From NCBI GenBank assembly GCA_033439265.1, contig JAVTVX010000001.1, positions 20,788,608 to 20,852,607 of the forward strand: a DNA stretch of 64,000 nt. Reading direction: 5' to 3'. The translations under genes and the position numbers were made by a program. Shown here piece by piece: positions 37,801 to 49,130 of the stretch (position 1 is the stretch's first letter; each line of letters starts with the position of its first letter). The notes beneath the pieces are model-generated. The model was not told the DNA's origin. It searched no databases and saw only the letters and a program-made list of their open reading frames with translations. This DNA comes from Dillenia suffruticosa (lineage: Eukaryota > Streptophyta > Magnoliopsida > Dilleniales > Dilleniaceae).

Positions 37801-39792
37801 TCTCGATGAGTTTTTGTAGACAACATTCTTAAGCGATTATTTTTCTGGTCATCCTCCAAGATATTTGAATCCTTTTTAGAGATGGTTGATTTTGTGGATT
37901 CTCTGTCATTGTAGCCTTGCGGAAGATATTTTGTTGGCGCTTTTTCCCTTTTTGGTTCTTTCAATAAAGTTTCCCTTTTCTGATTAAATTAAAAAAAATA
38001 AAGCTCTCTGTTTTATTTTGTGCAACGATACACCATATTTATGATTGTTGTTAAATGAAATTCTTATGGTACTCCAGCAACTCCAGTCATTATGTTTGAC
38101 TCCTCTATTTTGCTATTAAAGAACAATTTGAAGAAGGGATTCGTGTTAATGTCCTATTGTTATTATGCCTCCTAGCAGAAGACATGGATGTAGAAGTGCT
38201 AGACAATGTTTCTGTATCTATGGTGGATCAGCTGAGATACCTTGGGATCCTTGCCAACAAAGATGACTCTACAGCCATTGAAACTCTTAATTCTACAATA
38301 TTAAAAGATATAAGTGTTGATGTTAATATGCCACCAAAGAAGGTTTGTTCTTGACGGAGTGCACATTCTTCCCTCTTTGTAGTTATTTTTGTGATGGAGT
38401 TGTGATTCTAACTGTTGTTTCTTTTTCTGTTTTCTGTCTTCTTATTTCATATTTATTATCTCCATCAGATAAGGGAAGCTGTTTTATGCTTGGGTTCCAG
38501 TGATGCTTGCAAGCTGTTGAAAGCCTTGGTGGCCCTGTGGAAGTCAAGGTCTGTGGTACTCTGTCCTGGATAGACATGCACGGGCATTTATAAAATCGAT
38601 GAATGCTCATGATAGCTCAGGAAGATATAAAATTTCTTGTTGTTTTGTTGCATTTAACAGGACAAGAAGCGGAAAATATATTCTTCCCTGGATTTCTAGT
38701 ATACTGGTGAATCACAGTCAGTATGTCAAATCTCAGGAACCAGTTAATCATATGCTTGAATCCTTGGGCAAGGTATGCAAATCCAAGTGATCCACTTCTA
38801 TCATTTCTGTGCATAACTGGAAAAGTATTCTGCTTAGTAATTGAAAGCTGCTTCTTGCTGGTTCTTACTCTTCATTAGATGTTTAAAAGTGCTTATTTTA
38901 GCTAATGGACTCAGAGGTCATACTTCCTGTGAGTTTCTTACATCCACATTCAACCCCATGATTTAAAAACAAAAGGGAAAAAGGGAAAAAGAAAAGACAT
39001 CATAAAAGAATGACACAATCAGTCATATGCATGTAGTAGGAATATTTGGTTAAGAAGTATTGCAGATGACCAACATATGAGATAAATTCTCACTTAAAGT
39101 CTACCTGTATGTTTATTGTTGCGGTGCACTGGTATGAAATTGGTAAAGCAAGGCCTTCTGAATGTGCAGTCAGACATAGTTAAATCCTTAGCATCAAACT
39201 TCAGTTGCTTCTGTTTGCATTCGGCCTGTTCAATAGTTATTGTCCCTTCTTTCTATCCAAAAAAGAGTTTAATAGTTCTTCTTCCTTGTTCTTACACCTT
39301 TTATTGTTCAATTGTCTCATTATTGGTATATGCTTCATAATATTTTCTATACCTAGTTCCTGGTGCAAGAATCCTTCTCATGCAAAACTTTCATTTATAT
39401 ATTTCTTCCAGATGTCAGAGTCCAAAAAGGTGGCTCTCCAATCTTTGCTACGGTTGTCAGGTCGACTGCAGCTTTTAACAGCACAGGTTTCACCATTTTC
39501 CCCAACTCAATAATTCTTGTGGTTTTGTAGATTCTTTGTTTTTCCTGTAAGATGTTAAGGATGCACCCTCTTGGTGCTTCTTCTTTATGCAATTCTTCTC
39601 TCATCTGAGGAAAAATCTGATGTCTCTGTCTATCTTCACTGACAGTTTGACAAGGCTTCTGTAAACCAAACAGAAACCTTAGTAGAGGATCACCATATGG
39701 ATGATAATGAAGATGAGGACTCGGAAATAGATGAATATTATTATAAACAAGATGACAATGAAGAACAAGATAGCAGTGAGGGTGATGATTAG
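31369..39792 (+). CDS. WDR43: WDR43/UTP5-type SSU processome WD40 protein, complete
   Basis: Nucleolar component of the t-UTP/UTP-A subcomplex, which in the family supports pre-rRNA transcription and early 18S processing. Exons: 31369-31458, 32716-32859, 32959-33074, 33169-33323, 35693-35781, 35917-36460, 36660-36827, 38179-38342, 38469-38548, 38661-38772, 39412-39486, 39646-39792; 1884 nt, 627 residues, phases consistent. The N-terminal WD40 propeller covers about residues 1-400 (SLDLFAICAGDGRIKIWD, GSGDLVALDV, IYTAGADGMICKID, ILSSAASERYVAVWRVDG). A Utp12-type helical domain covers about 490-580 (IREAVLCLGSSDACKLLKAL to LLRLSGRLQLLTAQ). The tail from about 600 is highly acidic (Glu/Asp, with a YYY cluster), common in nucleolar proteins. 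Intron 33324-35692 and intron 36828-38178 hold LINE relics. Start at 31369 gives a good N-terminus; the upstream ATG at 31361 stops after three codons. Confidence 0.94.
33830..34110 (+). mobile_element. LINE RNase H fragment in a UTP5 intron
   Basis: The frame at about 33948 reads HIYREGNRCANILANLEANR, close to the conserved C-terminal RNase H signature of plant L1-type LINEs (HxYREGNxCADxLAN). It is preceded in another frame by GWADALAA-like sequence, so it is frameshifted. It has the same orientation as the host gene and sits in intron 33324-35692. Confidence 0.65.
37440..38005 (+). mobile_element. Decayed 3' end of an L1-type LINE in a UTP5 intron
   Basis: Across broken frames the plus strand shows PWKKICFPRQPS and YHLFLHCAWTC, which resemble the zf-RVT region (HLFLHCxxAxxLW) of plant LINEs. 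Then come IWLIRFERI, a VEKS-like piece and DNILKRLFFWSSSKIFESF. It finishes with TTTCAATAAAGTTT and an A-rich tail near 37990-38002, as LINE 3' ends do. No intact frame remains. It lies inside intron 36828-38178. Confidence 0.7.
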
Positions 39793-39821
39793 AACTAGCA
39801 GTGAGGGTGATGATTAGAACT
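39772..39821 (+). repeat. 25-bp tandem duplication across the UTP5 stop codon
   Basis: Copies at 39772-39796 and 39797-39821 are identical, starting AGCAGTGAGGGTGATGATTA. The first copy encodes the end of the acidic tail plus TAG; the second places the same sequence in the 3' UTR. The original frame meets another TAG at 39796-39798 immediately after the first. Confidence 0.95.
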
Positions 39822-41163
39822 GGCTAATGCATACCAAAGAAGGTGATTATTCTTTGCCAAATATATGTTCCTTGCATCTTGTATTAAAACATCTTGTTTG
39901 TCATGTTTGTGTGAGGGACGCCCATGATTTGGGTGGATGTAAGTGAGCAGGTTGATGGGGATCGGTGATGTTGGATCTTGAGTTCTACTTTACTAATGAG
40001 ACATGATGCATTGTGCAACAACTTCCATTTCCTCGGGTTTTCTGTTCACAAATTTTTGATCAACTCTTCAATATAAAGTTCTTTATCTGTGTATGTGATC
40101 GGAAAATAGTCACCAATTCTTGGAGGTATCCCTACTAAATGGTCATACAGTCTGGTGAATGGTGTTGGAATCAAAAGGTCTTGGAAATTGTGCAATGATG
40201 AAATATAATTGTAGTATGAATAATCATTTGGTTGGAGGTTGTGAAAACTAAAGCATAAAATTTTATCAAACGGATGTAGTTTCTAGATAGGCCTGCCATC
40301 ATTCAGAAAGTGGAAATATTGAGGAGGAGAAAATGTTGCATATAGAGTAAAGAACAATGAGGATGAAGTGACACTATTTCTGCAATTGTGTGTGAAGAAA
40401 AATTTTCTAAAACCCATACGTGACTGATGGCATGGAGTTTTATACATTTAAAACCAACACGGGAATAATATTTAGAGTTGCAATTTCAGTGATGAGCATG
40501 TGAAGGTGGAATACCATTCTAAGAAGAAAAGGTGCTTCAATCATAGTTAAAATGAGTAAAAATAAATTATTTATGTGCAGAGATGATATCTTTACGGCAT
40601 TAATAAAGACAAAGCAAACATCCTCTCTGCAAGGCGATACATGCATTGACCCTCTACAAACGTCAAAATGGTGGAGTTTGTTTAGTGGCTGCCTCTTGTT
40701 CATTATTCTCATAGTACGAAAACAAATGTCTTTAATATATTTGATCAAGAGAGAAAATCGAGAGAAATTGCATGTGAAGAGTTACATTTCAGTGGACTTT
40801 GTTCAAGAATGGCATTGGTAGTGAATTTTGTAATATTGTGTTCTATTTGTCCTGGTATAGTACTACCAAAAGAGTCTAATAAAATGAGGAAAGAAATAGG
40901 TAGGCTCCAAAATTTGCTGAGCATGTAAATTTAGAACGATATCCCTATGTCATTATCTCCGGTTGATGAATATAAGGCAGTTTAAATATGTCTCTCCCAA
41001 AGAAAGATGCAGAATCAATTCTTCCTGCACTTACAAGCTCCGAATCTCATTCTTCTTCAACATTTCCACATGCTTATGAGAAAGGAAAACGGCCTCCAAA
41101 CAATATTATACTACTGCTTATTCTCAAAGATGAACTCCATTCCATGCTGACCTCTGCAATTCC
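39822..41163. other. Convergent 3' region between UTP5 and the HIPP gene
   Basis: The two genes converge here. Frames of about 90-100 residues on both strands (40440-40821) have no recognisable motif and overlap each other. No RNA gene or clear repeat is seen. Confidence 0.5.
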
Positions 41164-42216
41164 CTAAACTATTCTACATGCATTTGGATTTTCATCGCTA
41201 AACATAGAGGTTATATTTCCATTGCTTCTGTTGTTGTGATAGTCCTCACTGGAGTGGTCCATCGAGTTGTAGTGCATGTTCTGTGGCGGTGTCCGGATGT
41301 ACTCATACTCCATGATATAAGGTGATGGCCTACATGTGTTATAGCTGTGAGTTACATAAATGGGTTGTGGTGGTTCATGTTGGAATCCTTGACCACTTGA
41401 GTGATGTTTGTTCCAGTGCACATCATAGTGATGCCCATATCCATATCTGTAGCTGTGATCAGGTGGGTGGTGGTATATTACATGAACCTCTTCCACATCT
41501 TTAGGTTTAGGTGGGTTTGATGGCTGGCCTCCTGTTTGTTCAGTAGCTGCTGGTGGTGGTGTTGCCTCTGGTGCTGGTGGGTTCTCAGGTGGTGGTGGGT
41601 CTTTAGGAGGTTCTGTTGGAGGTGCTTCTTGTGCTGAATTTTCCGCTGGAGGAGGGCTTGCGGCGTCTGGTTTTGGTTCACCTCCTTCAAGGGTTGGTTC
41701 TGTTGGCTTATCGGCTAGGTCTGTTGGCTTTTCTGTGTGGGCACAGACAGTAGCGGCCTTTCTCGTTTTCTTGATGGCTTTGACAATTTGCTCTGGATCA
41801 GCCCACCCAATGATTGTTATTTTCTGTTGGGGAAAATCGATGTAGAGATCATATATACCTGCAGAAGGGCCAGCAAGGGTAAGGAAAAGTGAGCATAGGA
41901 AATCTTGAGATATTTAGTTACGAGGAACTAGAAAGAAAATCAGAAGAAACAAAGTAAAAGCTTAGATAGAGAGAACATGTTACTTACCATTAATACCGTT
42001 AAGTGCTTTTTTGATCTTCTGTACACAGCCATTACAGTCCATCCGAACCTGTATCTCAATCACTCGAGGTTTCTGCATTAGGATGAGATTTTAGATTTCT
42101 GTAGAATAGTCTTTATTAATGTATACAGTGAATGCTTGGTTGCTAGATCATATGTTACCGTGTTCAGGTATGACGTTGTTAAAAATCTTAAGGCTTACCT
42201 CCAATTCTGGAACCAT
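41164..42216 (-). CDS. Heavy-metal-associated isoprenylated plant protein (HIPP), complete
   Basis: Plant-specific metallochaperone-like protein. Exons on the minus strand: 42199-42216 (six codons), 41988-42072, 41164-41858; 798 nt, 265 residues. A single HMA domain spans about residues 7-75 (KPRVIEIQVRMDCNGCVQKI) with the metal-binding MxCxxC motif MDCNGC, followed by YDLYIDFPQQKITIIGWADP and QIVKAIKKTRK. A Pro/Glu/Ala-rich linker follows, then a His/Tyr-rich region (YHHPPDHSYRYGYGHHYD). The last four residues, CRIV, form a CaaX box, so farnesyl or geranylgeranyl attachment to the membrane is likely. The tiny first exon and two introns match HIPP gene structure. Metal specificity cannot be read from sequence. 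Confidence 0.93.
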
Positions 42217-43746
42217 GAGTGATAGATGGACGGAATGGAAACCCAGAGGATGTGTTCTGAATGAGCTGGAGAAATTGGAGAGTGAATGGAGAATCACTAG
42301 GTGTCACTCATTTGTATATGAGGAGGGAATATTTGAAAAGAAAAAGGGTGTGGGTATGTAAGGAATCTCTTTTCAGAGAGAGAGAGGGAGAGGTTTGTTT
42401 CGCTGTCTGTCTATTTTTTCTGTTTTTCAGAAGTCAGTGTCCAATCTTAAAGAGAAGGAAAGAGGGAGCATGGGGTCTAAGAAAGGGGGTCGGTGTTTTG
42501 TTTGGACCTTGCAATGTTGAGCCAAAGGGAGCTTGCCTTTTTTAACTGAGGGCCAGCTATATAATTGAGATATATGTGTTCTGCAAATTAGGATATCCAA
42601 AACCGTCCAAAAAAATGCAACTAAAGTGATGGCAGATGATATGAATTAACCCATCCATGGACCCAATTGTCAAAAAATGTAAAGTGGCTTTTGAAATGGA
42701 AGGATATCCATCCCCAAGGAATCCTTTTGTTATACGAAAGACCAATTCTTTAATCTTCAATTAGGAAAAAACTTACTTTGTGTTTCTTAGGGATTGTTTT
42801 ATATTGCTTTCAAGGAATAATTCTGCTTTCATTTTTCTCATGAAGAGTGATAGGGACTGCTTCCTTCCATGCTTTTTTTTCCCTGGGAAAATTATGCAAT
42901 AATTACATGTTTGCACTAAAAATGTTCATATGATCAATGTGTTTTTGAATTTTAATGCTATCTGCATGATTAGTAAATTGCTTGAATTGACTTATTACAT
43001 TTTTGAATTGTTTCCTGCCATTCTTACTGTGGAAACTGTCTTATGCAGGTTTTTAGAAGCTCTTTCTCGAAGCAGCAACTCTTTGTTCTCTTGATTCTTC
43101 AATTCAATCAACAAAAATGTGTATCAGTAAGTTGCTCTATGATAGAATCCTCTACCGTATACTAGACTAGTTTTGCCTAGTCCTTGGGAATTTTGATAAC
43201 CATCCCTTTTATAATTTGAGAACCTGTTATGCACTTGATGTCTTTTACTTGGTAAATCAAACTGATATTTATTATCTTTTGCCTGCACTCGGATTCAAAT
43301 CTTGCTAGAGGAGAAACATCTGGATAGTTGTGTTTGCATGTCGTGTTTGAAATCGTCCCCGTCTGAGGATATTCCATTTCGAGTACGTGCAAGGAAAAAA
43401 GGTTTGTAAGGCTCAGTGAGTCCTTGTCTCAGTTAATTGAGAAAAACCTTAAAAAGGTTATCTATGCAAATGGAGGATTACTTATGGTCTCTGCAAGGTA
43501 TCTATTTCATTCCAAGTTAAAATTAAGGGATTTTGGCAGGTTCTTCTGTGGGAACTCTTGGGTCTCGGCATTCAACGTTGACCCAGTTTAGGGTAAAATA
43601 TCAGGCCAGATGGACATTTTCTGTGAAGTGAGCCAAGTTTTGGTTCAACAAGTGCCATGTATGCACCCCTTTGATCACCTTTGCAAAAATGTTGATATCT
43701 TGAATCGCTCCCATCAAATAATGAAGGAATATTCCTGCTTGGAGAC
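42217..43746. other. HIPP promoter side and spacer
   Basis: The upstream region of the HIPP gene carries GA-rich leader-like sequence at about 42377-42393 (on the plus strand). From about 42550 onwards nothing with coding character is recognised; the 71-residue minus frame at 43177-43392 has no known motif. Confidence 0.45.
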
Positions 43747-43748
43747 TT

Positions 43749-43802
<54 letters not shown>

Positions 43803-43803
43803 C
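43747..43803 (+). repeat. (CT)n microsatellite, about 27 units
   Basis: An almost pure CT run ends in CCCCC. It is the longest dinucleotide repeat in the window and likely polymorphic. Confidence 0.95.
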
Positions 43804-43859
43804 CAGGTGAATCATTCTAGAGATTGTTGAATTAGGTTAAAACAAGTAACCAGTACCAA

Positions 43860-44052
43860 TGTTTGGTTGGCTAAGTGGGAAGAGCATTGAAATTTTTTAA
43901 TCATGCCTGAATTTGATTCGGTATGAGAATTGAAAAAATTATGTTGGGAGATCTATCAAAAGAGGGTTTGACAATGGATCGGTTTAGATTAGTTAGAGTA
44001 AATTCTCAAATATTATGCGGTGGCTCTAGTCAGGGTATCAAAAAAAAAAAAA
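43860..44052 (+). mobile_element. Candidate tRNA-derived SINE with poly(A) tail
   Basis: TGGCTAAGTGGG (43868-43879) fits a Pol III A-box. About 40 bp later AATTTGATTCGG is a degenerate B-box. The unit ends in a run of about 13 A near 44040-44052. Length of about 190 bp and layout fit a plant SINE, but no clear target-site duplication is seen and the cloverleaf is not intact, so it is not called as a tRNA gene. Confidence 0.4.
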
Positions 44053-44065
44053 CTAGCGGGTATGG

Positions 44066-44933
44066 GTAGTAGCCACGGTTAGGTTTCTCCAATTCTTCTC
44101 TCTAGCCCATGAAAGTCTTAGAACTTGGGTAAAATTTGATTCGAGGTCTTATAGTCACACGATTTAAAAGTAAAGAAGTGAGTTGCTAAGAAGATTCAAT
44201 CGCACTTCTTGGGTATCTTATTTAATCGTCCAGGGTCATACTTGGCCCACCAATCTATATTTGTCCGCTGAAATGAAAAATTATTTTTATTTTTAATTTT
44301 TATCAAATTTTATTCGATTAATTCGATTCAAACACCGTGAGTTCTATTTTTTGTTAGTTTTATCAAATCTTTCTTTGTCATTTTTAGGGTTCGAATTCGA
44401 GATTTCTGATTAAGAAAATAAAATACTCAATGACTCAAGCTAACGGAGTTTGATTGAAAAAACCCTTTATACCACCAAAGAGGAAATGAATTGTGATGCA
44501 ACTCTTTGAGAGAGATTTTGAATTAATTTATGGAGCAACCATATACATTTTGGATTTTTTATGTAACGTAGTTTTTTTTTTTATCACCATATAACGTAAT
44601 TTTTTCATCCATAAAATTTGAATCTGAATTTTGATTAAGAAATTTAATATTCTTCCTACTAGATAAACTGTTCATCGGTGTCTATACGCTTCATCATTAT
44701 TGAAAAAAAAAATGAAGGAGAAAAAAAGGAGCTAAATATATTCATGAAAAGCGAAATATTCAAAAAACAAGTAGTATCATTTTTTATTGAATGAGCGAAA
44801 TGAATTAGGGTAATAAGGTCTTAAGGGATATCCAAGTAATTTGAAGGTTTATGGGGGGAACTTTTTCTTGAAGTTTTAGGGAGGGGAACTCTATACATTT
44901 AGATTGGATAAAACGGTGTCATACTCTCAAATT
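44066..44933. other. Spacer with a dispersed-repeat copy
   Basis: A copy of the AT-rich dispersed repeat lies at about 44310-44465, containing GGGTTCGAATTCGAGATTTC. An inverted SINE-like fragment lies at about 44590-44680. No gene is recognised. Confidence 0.5.
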
Positions 44934-45435
44934 TTAGGCATAGACGTGAGGATTCTCCAAAAGGTAAGCTTCCACAAATTTTCATTGCTTTGTCCTTGCC
45001 GCAATTTGTTTTCCTCTTCTTTGATCTCGCACTCACCTTTGGTATGGGCATTTTCTTACATAATGAACCTCCACAAATTTGACCTCATAAGCAATGCATC
45101 GCCTTCGATCATTGTATATTTGCAAACAAGGTTCTCCTTGTCAATCTCATTATTTCCATGCTTGGCATACTTAAAATGAACATCTGAGAAAATCGCAATA
45201 AGCTCATATTATCAACAAATCTTTTTAATTTTAAGAACTATATATAAAAATCAATATTTTGCCATGAGTCTCACCTTTGGTGATAATGATTTGCTCAATA
45301 GTACCGGATCCTCCTCCTCCTAGAATCATATCAACCCTTATAATGACTTGGGGTAGGAGTTTTGGTAACAAGTTGTTTGAGTCTTGCAGGAGAAATTGGG
45401 CGTGCAAATTATTGGCTAAAAGTGGCGATACCCAT
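44934..45435 (-). pseudogene. PR-10/Bet v 1 (MLP-like) pseudogene
   Basis: Minus-strand sequence retains the two-exon layout of PR-10 genes: exon 1 45275-45435 and exon 2 44934-45183, with the intron after the codon region where the family has its single conserved intron and intact GT and AG. The start MGIATF is at 45435. Family-specific pieces are NNLLPKLLPQ, GTIEQI, KYAKHGNNEIDKENL, IEGDALL, VKFVEVH, HTKGECEIKEEE and EAYLLENPHVYA. Breaks: a TAA at codon 9; a deletion with frameshift between PARL and NNLLPK; loss of sequence after EGDALL; and further frameshifts so that the final pieces lie in different frames. No functional product is expected. It was probably a defence-related small-ligand-binding protein before decay. 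Confidence 0.85.
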
Positions 45436-47724
45436 TTCTTCATTTCTCTCTCTAGTAAGAGAAAAATGAGGCTGGGAAAAGATGAACAACATAGTCATGG
45501 CCTGTGGGGGTGTTGTAGTTTGGTGGAATCTGATCTATATATAGATTTGAGGAGGGAGGTATTTGGTCTTGAGAAATGGAGAAAGAAGGATAGAGGAATG
45601 ACAATTTCATTTTCATTTACTTTCTAGTCAAATTAATGTTCAAACCTTGTGGCTTTGTCAAATTCAAAGACTGCCATATAGAATAAATGGAGTGCTTGTT
45701 CTTCTGTTCTTTCCATTTGGGCGGCTAGACTATAGATTTGAATGGGCTCACTGGGCAGGCAGAAATTCGTACCCACTCAAAGCACCCTAGCCCGTTATGG
45801 GGCCCAAGTTCTCTCTCATATTATTGCATGCTTATCTTTGTTGTCCTGCAATTAAGAAAACCTTAACAAAATTCATATAGTAGGATGAGATTCCAACGCA
45901 AAAACAAATTGAAAAAATTTGCATTTTCCCAGTGTATTTTTTGGTTCTTATCATGTAAGGAAAAAATTAAATATGAAGTTTAGTAAGAATACATATATTC
46001 AGAAAAGAATATATATTTAGAGAGAGAGAGAGAGAGAGGAATGGTCCTAGTCATGCTTTCAGCTAAATGCATTTAGTTGGACTTGGACAAAGCTCCACAG
46101 GGAATTGTTAAACAATGGACTAAAAGAGAGGGTGGGCATTGCCTACTCCTAGAGTGTGCAATTTCAGGTGGAATTTGGTCCAACCAGGCCTCCTACCTAA
46201 CGAACATCACAAGAAAGGAGGAAATTGACAACTGAAGATGCCTAGGAAAGCTGCACAAAGGAGCCAGAAACTATCGTCCATTTTCCAAGGGATTGCTTAG
46301 CTCAAAGGAAGTACAGATAAATGTGACCAAAGAGAGGGATTTTGAGGATTAAAAGTTATAAATCGTATGATCAATCCAGTGGGATGAGATGTTAAGTATT
46401 TTAACTAAATCTCAGATACGAGATTTAAAATTTAAGAATAAAAAGATTATACTAAGATACCCATCCTCTAAATAGAACTCTACAGATACTCAAATCAAAT
46501 TGATCGACTTATATTTCTAGATATCGGTAGTGAAAAAAAAAAAGACTTAAAAGTTAAATTATAAGATGGAGGATTCCTACATTTAAATACGATGTGCTGA
46601 ATTTTAAGTTAATTCAAATAAAATTTAATAATATTGAAATTAAGAGATGAACGTAATTTGAATTAAAAGATTTTTCTGATCCAGCGAGAGTTTTGCACTT
46701 AGCCATGTGGGAATCGTTGTTGGAGTGCAACGAAGATGGTAGGGAATAGGAGAGAGAATGATACCTGGGATTTTCTAACTCCCACGTAACTATTGATTCT
46801 TATAATATCGGTGGTTGTGATATTGTCATTCCTTTTTTTTTAATCTATTATTATTATTATTGATATTTAAAAATATATTTTTATTAATTCAATTTAATTG
46901 TTTACAGAGACTTTATTAAGATGTAGCTCTTTCAGTCTAATTTTTTTATTCCTAAATTTTAAATTTTAAATTTGATTAAAAGATCTATCACTCTATCGGT
47001 CTATCTATAGGTATATTGTCATTCAATATCTACCCATCAATATGTCATCCGGTCTCACAAGTAATGAGGGGTTGGATCTATAGACAATTGTGGCTCTTCA
47101 TACGAATATTAAATATATCCCTGGGATTTTTTATGACGTCTCGTGGTTTTCTATTTTGGTACTTATTTTCATCCTAGAATCGTGGTCTAGCATCTACCCC
47201 AATGCCATGTGGTTTTATGGCGGCAGCACCATTTTTCACCACCGAGGTTGCCCTTCTGGTTGCTCCATTGAAAAAATATAAAGAAGAAGAAGAAGAAGAA
47301 GAAGAAAAGATTTAAGTGAATCATGGTGATTCACATTTTTTCCCCATATTTAGGTTCAAAGGTCATCTTTAAGAAAAGAATCTTCACTTTGGAATAATCT
47401 GAATAGACTAAGATAGATGTCTCTCCACTCCACTCGCATGATGGCCTTACACTTCTAAAATTAGACACCAAGCATATGTATAAATATGGAGAGAGAACTA
47501 ACGTGGGTTGAGTCAATTGAATGTGGAGCTAAGTTTCCTTAATCATAACCGAGATTTGACTCCCGCTAGAAATATTGGGCTCTCATGTGTATGGAGTGTT
47601 TCCCGTTAAGAAACCCGTCCTCTGAAAAGGAGTTACTGTAGCGGTCTGTCCGGATTAGTCGGGGCGAACCCTCGGATACTGAACGATATCCAAAACATGG
47701 TACCAAAAAATAAATAAATAAATA

Positions 47725-47756
<32 letters not shown>

Positions 47757-48740
47757 GCTCTTGACTTAAAATAAAAAATAAACAATTGGCCGGAGCCATA
47801 TTGTTTCTTTGAAAGCCCATTCTAAGCAATGTTTTGTTCGGGCCTGGGCCTGAGGGGACCCAACCCAAGGCCTCGCTTGGCTATGTTCTCGGCCTACTAG
47901 GGTCCATCATGTCATTTGAAGACCCTCTAGAGGCCCTCCATTTCGTCAACTTGGAGCGCCCTTTAATTCCTCCCATGCAGGCGGCTGCAAAAACCGAATT
48001 CCCAATTATACCCCTCGCCATGGCCCTTTTAGACTCTTTTCTTAATTAAAAAGGGTAACAAAAAATAAAATACTTTTTAACAATTCAAAATAAAAAAATG
48101 TTATTATTTAGTGATAGAGACATAAATGTTACGCTTGATGTTTTTATTGTTTACTTTTTTAACTAAATGTCTATAGAGAGCAATATTAATTAGTTCAATG
48201 ATTAAATATTATTACTTTTTAAATAAAAATTTAAATTTAAATATTATGTTTGGTAAAATAGATATTATTTTATCTTTTAAGAATTCAATTCGAATAAAAC
48301 CTGATTTAATAGATTCAATATAATATAATTGTAGAATATAGAAAGAGAAGATAGAGGGAGCGTGGGGCCTACAAAATGGGAAACCCAAAGAAAAGCAAAA
48401 TATTTTCTATGGGAATTAGTAAAAATATTTGCTTCTACAACCTCACTTCAAGACTTTCTAATTTTCTAGAGAGAGGGTGTGGCGGATGGCTCAGTTTCCC
48501 ATTTTCCTTTTTGTCTTTTTAAATAGCTTGAAAATGAGGAGGAAAGAAAGAAAGAAAGAAAAAAAAGAAAGAAAGAAACCCATAAAATGATTTAACAATT
48601 TTATGATCATTTGGAGTAGTGATAGACCATATAATCTCTGATCAGACTTCAATCTTTTACTACTTCAAAACACAAATACAAAATCTCGGTTGAAAGTTGA
48701 CACTGTCATATTGGAGGGTAATCATCAATGTTCAGTGGTC

Positions 48741-48771
<31 letters not shown>

Positions 48772-49130
48772 TTTCCCCCTCCCTCTCCCTCCCTTTCGGT
48801 CAGTGGTCCTCCTTCTCTCTCTACCTTCCTCCCTCCCTTGATTCAAATATTGATAATAAATGGGTTCTCATGAGCTTTCCCTTTCCTTCTCTGTCATCTT
48901 AATATCTGGTCTTTTTCTCTTTTAAGTAAAAATACTTTTTTGGCTCCCTTTTCTCTCTCCTAAAAATCTCCCTATTCCATATCATGAGCAAATGAAAATC
49001 CGTCACACTCACGTACCCTCCCCACATGCACATAACATATACAGCGGAGCTCTCACTGTCCAAGCATGCGTTTTCCCTTTTTTGATAAAGCAAGAATTAC
49101 ATAATAATCCACCTTATTATATTTTAATTT
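45436..49130. other. Spacer with simple repeats
   Basis: No gene is recognised. Contents: (GA)n at 46021-46038, (GAA)n at 47281-47308, (AATA)n plus (GA)n at 47706-47756, (AAAG)n at about 48542-48578, CT tracts at 48740-48800, and AT-rich dispersed-repeat fragments near 46380-46500, 46900-47000 and 48185-48320. A GC-richer block at 47560-47700 resembles the edge of a transposable element but has no definable ends. Confidence 0.5.

Noticed and set aside
40440..40821. Overlapping frames of about 90-100 residues on both strands downstream of UTP5
   Set aside because: No domain, no splice partners, and both strands are equally open, which points to chance in AT-rich DNA.
43177..43392. 71-residue minus-strand frame
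   Set aside because: No recognisable motif, no splice signals that extend it, and no homologous frame elsewhere in the window.
43868..43940. Possible tRNA gene
   Set aside because: An A-box match exists, but the B-box is degenerate and no cloverleaf with paired acceptor stem can be drawn; it is treated as SINE-like.
45277..45627. 116-residue plus-strand frame over the PR-10 remnant
   Set aside because: It is the antisense shadow of the minus-strand PR-10 pseudogene, where family motifs are recognisable.
47834..48049. 71-residue plus-strand frame beginning MFGPGPEGTQPK
   Set aside because: It lies in a GC-richer block next to simple repeats, with no motif and no supporting exon structure.
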